A DNA stretch of 7,357 nucleotides from Gammaproteobacteria bacterium. Its GTDB lineage: Bacteria > Pseudomonadota > Gammaproteobacteria > Enterobacterales > Kangiellaceae. Positions 1 to 5,228 of the stretch are shown here, in pieces. The notes beneath the pieces are model-generated. The model did not search any database, was not told the origin of the DNA, and saw only the letters and a list, made by a program, of their open reading frames with translations. Every line of letters begins with the position of its first letter. Positions within the stretch are counted from its first letter, which is position 1. The translations under genes and the position numbers were made by a program. The DNA lies in the NCBI GenBank assembly GCA_013372875.1, contig JABXIW010000257.1, forward strand, positions 1-7,357, given 5' to 3'.

Positions 1-1
1 C

Positions 2-1153
2 GTTCGTCTGCGTGGTTTTGAGGAAATCGCTCAAGAATCGAGTCACGATGCGGTGTTCTTCACGGTAACAGCGCCGTCTCGTTTTCACTCTGTTTCTAAG
101 GGTGACATCAACCCTAAATGGCTTGAGGCTGGCAAGCCTGATGCGAAAGCAGCTCACGCTTACCTAATGGGCGTTTGGGCGAATCTTCGTAAGTCGATTG
201 ATAAGAGCAAAATCAAGGTTTACGGGATGCGTATTGTTGAGCCTCACCAAGACGGTACGCCACATCACCACTTGTTGCTTTTCATGGAAAAATCCGCACG
301 CAAATTTGTGACGTCTGAGTTTCGTCGTCTTGCTATGGCTGACTCGCCAGACGAAAAAGGCGCAAAGAAAGCTCGTTTCAAAGCGGAGGTTATCGACTGG
401 TCTCAAGGTTCAGCCGTTGGCTATGTCGCTAAATACCTGAGCAAAAACATCGACGGTCAACACATTGATTCTGACAAAGGTTCGTCTTTGTCTGGCTCGG
501 ATGCGGCGGAACGCGTCGTAACTTGGGCGCGTGTGAATCAAATTCGTCAATTTCAATTTATTGGTGGTCCATCTGTCACGGTATGGCGTGAGCTTCGTCG
601 TCTTCGTGATGAATTCAAAGAGGACGATGCTTTGTTTACAGATTTATCTCAAGACGAACACTTTCTATTAGAAAAGGTTCGCCGCTCTGCTGATGAGGGC
701 GACTGGAAAGCGTTTTGTTACGCAATGGGCGGTGTGTTCGTTAAGCGCAAAGACCAACCAGTAAAAGCGGAATATTCCGTTTCAACCTCTATCGAAAAAC
801 TGATTGCTTCGGGCGGTGAATACTCATCGACTCGTTACGGCGATATGGCTCAAGCACGCTTGAATGGCTTGATGTTCCATAAGATTTTTATCGCAACTCG
901 CTTCCGTACTTGGAAGACCGAGAACAAGCAACAATTCATCCGCGCTCAACAAGGCATCATGTCTAACGTGGTCGATTACTTCGATGCGCTAGAACGTGAA
1001 AAAGAATACGAGCGTATGTATGACGACCTTTACGAGCAATACGAAAAACACCTAGCGCTCTATGACGAAATGGAAGCGCTGTTGCTCACCGACCCTCAGG
1101 AAATTAATGCGTCGTGTTGGGTGGGCGCAGCCCCGCCCGACATGATGCATTAA
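2..1153 (+). CDS. Rolling-circle replication endonuclease, phage gpA (GPA) family, 5'-truncated
   Basis: Nicks the phage double-stranded DNA at the origin, joins covalently to the 5' end through a tyrosine and starts rolling-circle synthesis. The visible part is 383 residues. The frame is open to the left edge, so the true start lies outside the window; the in-frame GTG at 53 has no ribosome site and falls inside the conserved core, so it is not the start. Motifs in order: the PSRFH segment near bases 74-88, typical of this family; the HUH metal-binding motif PHHHLLL with the two histidines at 263-265 and 269-271; then GYVAKYLSKN with two tyrosines four residues apart (422-424 and 434-436), the catalytic pair of superfamily I HUH Reps; then QIRQFQFIGGPSVTVWRELRR, also a family hallmark. 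This is the P2 gpA / phiX174 gpA type (Phage_GPA), not the Ff pII or CTXphi RstA type. The C-terminal third is charged and probably helical. Its last codons lie in a 27-bp hairpin. Confidence 0.93.
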   Translation, partial: VRLRGFEEIAQESSHDAVFFTVTAPSRFHSVSKGDINPKWLEAGKPDAKAAHAYLMGVWANLRKSIDKSKIKVYGMRIVEPHQDGTPHHHLLLFMEKSARKFVTSEFRRLAMADSPDEKGAKKARFKAEVIDWSQGSAVGYVAKYLSKNIDGQHIDSDKGSSLSGSDAAERVVTWARVNQIRQFQFIGGPSVTVWRELRRLRDEFKEDDALFTDLSQDEHFLLEKVRRSADEGDWKAFCYAMGGVFVKRKDQPVKAEYSVSTSIEKLIASGGEYSSTRYGDMAQARLNGLMFHKIFIATRFRTWKTENKQQFIRAQQGIMSNVVDYFDALEREKEYERMYDDLYEQYEKHLALYDEMEALLLTDPQEINASCWVGAAPPDMMH

Positions 1154-1158
1154 TTTCC
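1099..1158 (+). repeat. Long perfect-stem hairpin (27 bp, 6-nt loop) across the rep stop codon
   Basis: Bases 1099-1125 pair with 1132-1158 without a bulge, leaving a loop at 1126-1131 (CGCAGC). Of the 27 pairs, 23 are Watson-Crick and 4 are G-U type (1111/1146, 1114/1143, 1118/1139, 1122/1135). On the opposite strand those four would be A-C mismatches, so the fold is specific to the + strand, which is the mRNA strand and by inovirus convention the virion strand. The base is A/T-rich and the apex G/C-rich. No T-run follows, so it is not a standard intrinsic terminator. The rep stop codon (1151-1153) lies in the right arm. Possible roles are packaging signal, Rep origin, or RNA element separating rep from the downstream genes; the sequence alone does not decide. 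Confidence 0.9.
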
Positions 1159-1215
1159 CTTGGACTTGTGTCAATAACTGTCATTTCAATTTTCAACTAA
1201 CCAACAACGTAAAAA

Positions 1216-1222
1216 TAAGGGC
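1216..1222 (+). promoter_or_regulatory. Ribosome binding site of the ssDNA-binding protein gene (TAAGGGC)
   Basis: TAAGGGC lies 8 bases before the ATG at 1231. The same heptamer recurs at 1540-1546, 6 bases before the next gene (ATG 1553), where its TAA is also the stop codon of the ssDNA-binding protein gene. It fixes the start at 1231 rather than the ATG at 1237. The shared sequence could just be two good ribosome sites, or a common target for translational control, since the Ff gene V protein represses translation of some phage genes. Confidence 0.6.
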
Positions 1223-1230
1223 AAAACACT

Positions 1231-1542
1231 ATGAGAATGGAAGGTTTAATTCTAGATGTTTCGGACATCGTTCAAGAAACCAAAACAGACCGTAACGGCG
1301 AACAAAAGCAAAACGGCAAGCTGCGTCTCATCACGACCAACCCAACAGACACCATTGAAGTGCGTGTCTCTCCTGAACTATGGGAAAACGGCAAAGCAGG
1401 TGAACTGCTCAAGCGTTGTGTAGGTAATCGCATGATGTTTGATGTGGAACACAAGAAATTCAGCTTTGGTAACGATGAGGGTAAACACGTCTCTATCGAC
1501 GGTTTCCACCTCTACGCCCTACCTCAACTTAACGAAAAGTAA
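1231..1542 (+). CDS. Probable ssDNA-binding protein (gene V position)
   Basis: A 103-residue protein between the replication gene and the virion genes, where filamentous phages carry the gene V protein. That protein coats new + strands, stops their conversion to double strands and delivers them to the membrane. The sequence has alternating hydrophobic/polar stretches typical of a small beta-barrel (MEGLILDVSDI, GKLRLITTN, TIEVRVSPELW, NRMMFDVEHKKFSF, KHVSIDGFHLYALP), many charged residues, no signal peptide and no membrane span, as expected for a cytoplasmic OB-fold protein. I do not recognise a diagnostic motif, so the function rests on position, size and predicted fold. The start is supported by the ribosome site at 1216-1222. 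The gap from rep is 77 bases; the next gene starts 10 bases after its stop, which suggests one operon. Confidence 0.75.
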   Translation: MRMEGLILDVSDIVQETKTDRNGEQKQNGKLRLITTNPTDTIEVRVSPELWENGKAGELLKRCVGNRMMFDVEHKKFSFGNDEGKHVSIDGFHLYALPQLNEK

Positions 1543-1552
1543 GGGCTAAATC

Positions 1553-1672
1553 ATGACCGAGACGCAATTTGCAGAGCTAATGGCTCGACTCGATAACTTT
1601 CAGTTGATGGTGTTCTTAGGCATTTGCTTCTTGTTAGTTGCGCTCGGTTGGATGGTCGGAGGACAAAGATAA
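1553..1672 (+). CDS. Small single-span membrane protein (gene VII/IX position), 39 aa
   Basis: The reading frame from ATG 1553 gives 39 residues. A polar N-terminal part (MTETQFAELMARLDNF, mostly acidic) is followed by one hydrophobic span of about 20 residues (roughly 18-36, from LMVFLGIC to WMVG) and a short GGQR tail. Size, single span and position directly before the major coat gene match the Ff pVII and pIX minor proteins, which sit at the virion tip that leaves the cell first and take part in assembly initiation. The ribosome site TAAGGGC (1540-1546) is well spaced. The stop codon is directly followed by the ATG of the next small gene (TAAATG), a coupled arrangement seen in filamentous phages. 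Such proteins diverge fast, so pVII cannot be told from pIX. Confidence 0.78.
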   Translation: MTETQFAELMARLDNFQLMVFLGICFLLVALGWMVGGQR

Positions 1673-1789
1673 ATGCTGTCAACAGAGTTCATGCTCGGCT
1701 GTTTTGGAACAGCATTTATCCTTGGCTTCTCGATTGGTTTCCACATTCTGGGATTCAAGAAAGCGGCTGAGGTTTCAACTTCTTCATAA
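1673..1789 (+). CDS. Small single-span membrane protein (gene IX/VII position), 38 aa
   Basis: The frame from ATG 1673 gives 38 residues: short N-terminus MLSTEF, one hydrophobic span (about residues 7-28, MLGCFG to FHILGF), then FKKAAEVSTSS with two lysines, consistent with a cytoplasmic C-terminus. A strong ribosome site, GGAGGA at 1658-1663, lies 9 bases before the ATG inside the preceding gene. It starts on the base after that gene's TAA and ends 23 bases before the major coat gene. Together with its neighbour it forms the pair of tiny hydrophobic proteins expected in front of gene VIII. The role as a virion-tip minor coat protein is inferred from family context; no sequence motif proves it. 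Confidence 0.78.
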   Translation: MLSTEFMLGCFGTAFILGFSIGFHILGFKKAAEVSTSS

Positions 1790-1812
1790 ACCATAACATA
1801 GGAAATAAGACT

Positions 1813-2076
1813 ATGGAAAAGCAAAACAAAGTACGCACAGCAATGGCTAAGGCTGGCGCAGTAGTAACAGCAAAACGTGCGGCATTTGGTGGTGCACTTC
1901 TTATGGCGGCATCTGGTGCACATGCAGCATTGCCGGAACAGGCAGCGCAAGCCTTTACTAGTTTAGGGACTTTCGTTACCGACATGCTCACCTCAACTTG
2001 GGGCATCGCTGTTCCACTAACGGTTGGTTTCATCGGCATCAAGCTATTCAAGAAAGGTGCAAACAAAGCAACGTAA
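1813..2076 (+). CDS. Major coat protein precursor (pVIII-like)
   Basis: An 87-residue precursor of the protein that forms the virion shaft. Residues 1-38 are a long signal peptide: a basic n-region (Lys/Arg at 3, 6, 8, 13, 21, 22), a hydrophobic stretch FGGALLMAASG and the cleavage motif A-H-A, giving a mature protein of 49 residues starting ALPEQ. The mature form has the pVIII plan: a short amphipathic acidic N-terminus, a hydrophobic core (about precursor residues 63-79, TWGIAVPLTVGFIGIKL) and a basic C-terminus (KLFKKGANKAT) that would line the virion interior and face the DNA. AGGAAA at 1800-1805 supports ATG 1813; a second in-frame ATG at 1843 would give a shorter 28-residue signal but lacks a ribosome site. 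An intrinsic terminator follows 31 bases after the stop, so this gene is at the end of the upstream transcript, as expected for the most abundant protein. Confidence 0.92.
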   Translation: MEKQNKVRTAMAKAGAVVTAKRAAFGGALLMAASGAHAALPEQAAQAFTSLGTFVTDMLTSTWGIAVPLTVGFIGIKLFKKGANKAT

Positions 2077-2107
2077 TTCTAACGACTGCTTTATACACCC
2101 ATTGGTC

Positions 2108-2135
2108 AACGCCTCCGAATGGGGGCGTTATTTTT
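2108..2135 (+). terminator. Rho-independent terminator after the major coat gene
   Basis: Stem of 9 bp: 2108-2116 (AACGCCTCC) pairs with 2121-2129 (GGGGGCGTT), with one T-G wobble, a GAAT loop (2117-2120) and then ATTTTT. It lies between the coat and adsorption genes, the same place as the central terminator of Ff phages between genes VIII and III. It should limit read-through so that the coat is made in far larger amounts than pIII, pVI, pI and pIV. Confidence 0.9.
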
Positions 2136-2153
2136 CACGAGGAAGATTCACAA

Positions 2154-3779
2154 ATGAACATTAAACAAAGCATAGCGTCACTGATTATTTTACTGGGTGT
2201 TTTGTTTAGTGCTTTTAGTGTAAGTGCCGCTCAACCAACGTATCAGGTTTCAGACGTTTCAGCTTATCCCGATTGTAAGTTGCTGTTGGGTATGAGAGTT
2301 AACCCTGCCTCTTATGTCTCTTGTTATGAAAACAAGTTTGTTAACTACAAGGATTTTTCTACTAAGTCCTGCTATTTGAGGCATGGTAAATACGTTGTAG
2401 ATATCATGTGTCACACAACCAGTGCTTCTTGGCCTCTTTATCGTGCAGCTGGATTCTTTCAAAATTCAGCTCAATGTCCTCCCGACCATGAAAAAGTAGA
2501 AGACGGGTACGTCGTGTCGTGTGAACCCATCGTTCCTGCATGTGAGTTTGGCGAAAACCCTGACGGTACATGTATGGATGCCTGTCAGTTCAAACAGTCC
2601 ATTAATGACACTCAATCACTTCATTGGTCGGCTTACGTTTACGGTGAACAAGTAACAGGGGCGTGTTTTGGCGATTTTGGTGCAACACGTTGTGAGGTCG
2701 AGCGTATCCCTAATGACAGTACGCTTTGTACTGATGTCGATTCGGGCGAATTTACCCAAAACACGCGATGTCACGGTAAGTTTCAATTCACAGGTAAGCA
2801 GTGTGATGGTGGTACGCTGTTTTGGGGTAAAGATGGCCCTGACACCCCTATTATTCCCGATGATCCAATTCACGACCCTGACGACCCAACGGGCGACATC
2901 GAAGACCCTAGCGTACTTCCTGACGACTCGACCAATACGGTTAATCCACCGAATACGGGGGATGTGCCAGATGTCGAAGACCCTGACACAGATGAATCGA
3001 CCGATAAGGGCGTAGTCAACGCGATTAAAGGGCTCAACTCAGATGTGAACAAGGCGCTTCACGCGCTAAACGCCGACCTCAATCAATCGAGCGCTGATAT
3101 TCAAAACCAAATCATTGCGCTTAATGCGTCGATGGTGACTAACACCCAAGCGATTCAAAAACAGCAAATCAACGACAACAAGATTTACGAAAACACTAAG
3201 GCGTTGATTCAGCAAGCTAACGGTGACATCACAACGGCGATCAATCGAAACACCAACTCTGTTGGTGAGGTAGTTAAGGGGCTCGATGATTTGCAAACCA
3301 CTAACGCTGATGGATTTGCAGAGCTATCGGACAAACTCGACGACCTCAAGCCTTGTGAGCCTACCGAGGAAAACAACTATTGTGAAAACCCTCATGGTTT
3401 AGGTTCGGATTATGTCGGTGATGTGCTGACTCAAGCGGATAAAGCCGTGTCCGGTGCGATGAATTCCTATGAAAAGACCGTGACCGATGCGGCTAACAAT
3501 TTGATTGAGAAGAATCTGACGGCGGAGTCTGAGGGGCATATTAATGCCATATCGGATTCGTTTTTGAGTGTGTTACCTAAGCCTACGCCCTGCATGAATC
3601 TATCCTTGCCTACGCTTGGCGGTGGTCGCGCTTCTATTTCTTGTGAGTTTTCGCAGAAACTCAAAATGATCATCTCAATTCTGATTTACATCTACACGAT
3701 TAAGACGCTTGTTGAAATCCTGCTGACTGAGGTCACGCCTGTACCAAGTAACAAGCCAGGTTCGGGGAGATATTACTAA
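2154..3779 (+). CDS. Adsorption/minor coat protein (pIII-like)
   Basis: A 541-residue protein in the gene III position; such proteins bind the host pilus and Tol proteins and cap the virion end. ATG 2154 is chosen because GAGGAA (2139-2144) precedes it and a clear signal peptide follows (about residues 1-25, hydrophobic SLIILLGVLFSAFSVSA); upstream codons in frame lie in the terminator. Order of parts: a cysteine-rich N-terminal domain (about 26-228) with 14 cysteines, an even number suited to disulfides; a Pro/Asp-rich linker (229-284) with DDP-type repeats; a probably helical stretch (285-400) rich in Asn/Gln/Ala; then cysteines 401, 410, 480 and 497; and one hydrophobic span (about 502-525) before a short tail. 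The plan of N-domain, flexible linker and membrane-anchored C-domain is that of pIII, with D/P in place of the Ff glycine-rich linkers. The C-terminal part recalls TspB-like proteins of other inoviruses. The stop overlaps the next start (TAATG). Confidence 0.88.
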   Translation: MNIKQSIASLIILLGVLFSAFSVSAAQPTYQVSDVSAYPDCKLLLGMRVNPASYVSCYENKFVNYKDFSTKSCYLRHGKYVVDIMCHTTSASWPLYRAAGFFQNSAQCPPDHEKVEDGYVVSCEPIVPACEFGENPDGTCMDACQFKQSINDTQSLHWSAYVYGEQVTGACFGDFGATRCEVERIPNDSTLCTDVDSGEFTQNTRCHGKFQFTGKQCDGGTLFWGKDGPDTPIIPDDPIHDPDDPTGDIEDPSVLPDDSTNTVNPPNTGDVPDVEDPDTDESTDKGVVNAIKGLNSDVNKALHALNADLNQSSADIQNQIIALNASMVTNTQAIQKQQINDNKIYENTKALIQQANGDITTAINRNTNSVGEVVKGLDDLQTTNADGFAELSDKLDDLKPCEPTEENNYCENPHGLGSDYVGDVLTQADKAVSGAMNSYEKTVTDAANNLIEKNLTAESEGHINAISDSFLSVLPKPTPCMNLSLPTLGGGRASISCEFSQKLKMIISILIYIYTIKTLVEILLTEVTPVPSNKPGSGRYY

Positions 3780-4138
3780 TGATTCAGCTATTACCAATTG
3801 TCAGTACCATTGGGACGGCGCTGCGCCTCCCTGCTCTGGTTGCCTTTATCTCACAGATAGCGACCACGTTATTTGGTTGGTTCTTCATTGCGAAAGCACG
3901 AAACGTCACGATTAACTTGGTCATTTTAACGCTGCTAATCGGTTTGACCGTCACCCTCACCTTGGCAATTTACACCCTTGCAACGGGTCTGTCTTATGTT
4001 GCGCCTCCAATGTGGTCACAAGCAGCGGGTATGTTCATCCCTAATAACGCCGTGCCTTGTGTGAGTGCGATTTACTCTGCGCGTCTGCTGCGCTGGGTGT
4101 GGGAATGGAAGTTCTACGCGATTGTGAGGGCGGCGTAA
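3779..4138 (+). CDS. Minor coat protein, pVI-like membrane protein
   Basis: A very hydrophobic 119-residue protein directly after the pIII-like gene and before Zot, the position of Ff gene VI and of ace in CTXphi. It has two clear spans (about residues 17-38, LPALVAFISQIATT and on; and 43-70, VTINLVILTLLIGL and on) and a less strong C-terminal one (about 82-108, GMFIPNN to LLRWVWEW) ending in a basic tail. Three spans with no cleavable signal agree with pVI, which sits in the inner membrane and, with pIII, completes and releases the virion. The start is set by GGGGAG (3764-3769) and by the one-base overlap with the upstream stop. The stop in turn overlaps the Zot start. Similarity to the cholera Ace protein is positional only; no enterotoxin activity is claimed. 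Confidence 0.85.
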   Translation: MIQLLPIVSTIGTALRLPALVAFISQIATTLFGWFFIAKARNVTINLVILTLLIGLTVTLTLAIYTLATGLSYVAPPMWSQAAGMFIPNNAVPCVSAIYSARLLRWVWEWKFYAIVRAA

Positions 4139-5211
4139 TGGCATCGGTCTACTTTGTCACGGGTAAGCTCGGCTCAGGTAAAACACTAACGGCAGTCGGT
4201 AAGATTCGTGAGGCGTTTATGCGTGGTGTGCCTGTGGCGACAAACCTCGATATCAACTTGAAAGAAATGCTTGGACGCAACAAACGCAACACTCGCCTTT
4301 ACCGTCTGCCGGACAAGCCTCAGGTAGAAGATTTGATGGTGATTGGCTCGGCAAACAAAAGCTATGACACCAAAAAAGACGGCTTGATCGTGCTCGATGA
4401 GTGCGGAACGTGGTTTAACTCGCGCACATGGAACGACAAGAATCGACAAAAGTTAATTGATCACCTTTTGCATATTCGAAAGCTTGGATGGGATGTCATT
4501 TTCATCGTTCAAGACATTTCGATTGTTGATAAGCAAGCGCGTCTCGCACTGGCTGAACACACCGTGTTTTGTCGTCGTTTAGACCGTCTTCAAGTCCCTA
4601 TCGTCTCCACTGCGGTATCTGTTCTGACGCTCGGTCAACTCAAGTTGAAAATGCCTAAGTTGCACGTGGGAATCGTGAAGTATGGTGACAACGCGAACTC
4701 GCTCACCGTCGAGAAATGGATGCTCTGGGGCACGGACTTGTACAGCTCTTACGACACTAAGCAGATGTTTAGAAACAACTATGAGGACGGCGTTTATTCA
4801 GTATTGCCGCCCTACTATACCCACGGACGTTACACTGTCCCGTATACGTTGAGAAATATCATGCGCATTACGAAAATCTATCTCCGTAAATACTCCCGAT
4901 TCAGTGTATTTGCGGCAGGTGTCGCCGTCTCGTTTGCGGTGTTCACCTTAGTTGGCACGCCGAACATGTCGACGGAACCCGAAACGGCTCAAGCCTCGGT
5001 GCCTCGTAAGTCATTGAGTGACTTGCTCGACGGCTATCGAATCGAATCGTCAATGAATCCCCCAAACGTTGCCCCGTCTTTTGTGTTGGTTAAGGACGAT
5101 GTGCGTCTTTCGTCGTCGCAACTATACGCAAAAGGCTTTACGGCTCAATCTAACGGCTCTTGCTCAATTACGGTTAGCGGTAATGGTCAATCATTCAAAG
5201 TCATGTGCTAG
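4138..5211 (+). CDS. zot: Zot/pI-family virion assembly ATPase
   Basis: A 357-residue inner-membrane protein that drives extrusion of the phage through the envelope. The cytoplasmic Zot domain begins at once: Walker A GKLGSGKT at residues 9-16 and Walker B LIVLDE at 83-88, followed by CGTWFNSR and a run of family-like residues (DHLLHIRKLGWDVIFIVQD). A single span lies at about 255-273 (FSVFAAGVAVSFAVFTLVG), placing the last 84 residues in the periplasm, where pI-type proteins contact the secretin. That domain has two cysteines (342 and 357, the last residue) that could pair. The cholera Zot peptide FCIGRL is absent, so a toxin role is not supported. ATG 4138 is preferred because the P-loop follows immediately and GAGGG (4126-4130) precedes it; the ATG overlaps the pVI stop. 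The gene ends 17 bases before the secretin start. Confidence 0.95.
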   Translation: MASVYFVTGKLGSGKTLTAVGKIREAFMRGVPVATNLDINLKEMLGRNKRNTRLYRLPDKPQVEDLMVIGSANKSYDTKKDGLIVLDECGTWFNSRTWNDKNRQKLIDHLLHIRKLGWDVIFIVQDISIVDKQARLALAEHTVFCRRLDRLQVPIVSTAVSVLTLGQLKLKMPKLHVGIVKYGDNANSLTVEKWMLWGTDLYSSYDTKQMFRNNYEDGVYSVLPPYYTHGRYTVPYTLRNIMRITKIYLRKYSRFSVFAAGVAVSFAVFTLVGTPNMSTEPETAQASVPRKSLSDLLDGYRIESSMNPPNVAPSFVLVKDDVRLSSSQLYAKGFTAQSNGSCSITVSGNGQSFKVMC

Positions 5212-5215
5212 GGAA

Positions 5216-5220
5216 TAAGG
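5216..5220 (+). promoter_or_regulatory. Ribosome binding site that decides the secretin start
   Basis: TAAGG lies 8 bases before the ATG at 5229 and is the only good ribosome site in the region. The GTG at 5205 overlaps the end of zot without a site of its own, and the ATG at 5328, which would give a more normal signal peptide, also has none. This favours 5229 although it implies an unusually long 70-residue leader. Confidence 0.55.
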
Positions 5221-5228
5221 TGCGCTTT

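Noticed and set aside
1104..1116. Part of the hairpin stem resembles the XerC arm of a Vibrio dif site (TAATGCG plus one further match, 8 of 11).
   Set aside because: The central region and XerD arm do not match on either side, and seven matching bases in an A/T-rich stretch are not enough to call a CTXphi-like folded attachment site.
1116..1141. GTTGGGT and GCCCGAC in the stem look like integron attC core sites.
   Set aside because: The order is reversed relative to attC (GTTRRRY should be at the 3' end), the spacing is far too short and no integrase or cassette context exists.
1755..2066. Open frame of 103 codons on the - strand opposite the major coat gene.
   Set aside because: It is the mirror of the Ala/Gly-rich coat gene codons, with no ribosome site or domain; the + strand gene is clear.
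2668..3015. Open frame of 115 codons inside the pIII-like gene in another + frame.
   Set aside because: The composition is that of an out-of-frame reading of the D/P linker; no start signal or family resemblance.
4138..5211. Zot as a tight-junction toxin.
   Set aside because: The active-peptide motif known from cholera Zot is missing in the C-terminal part; the conserved features are those of the assembly ATPase.
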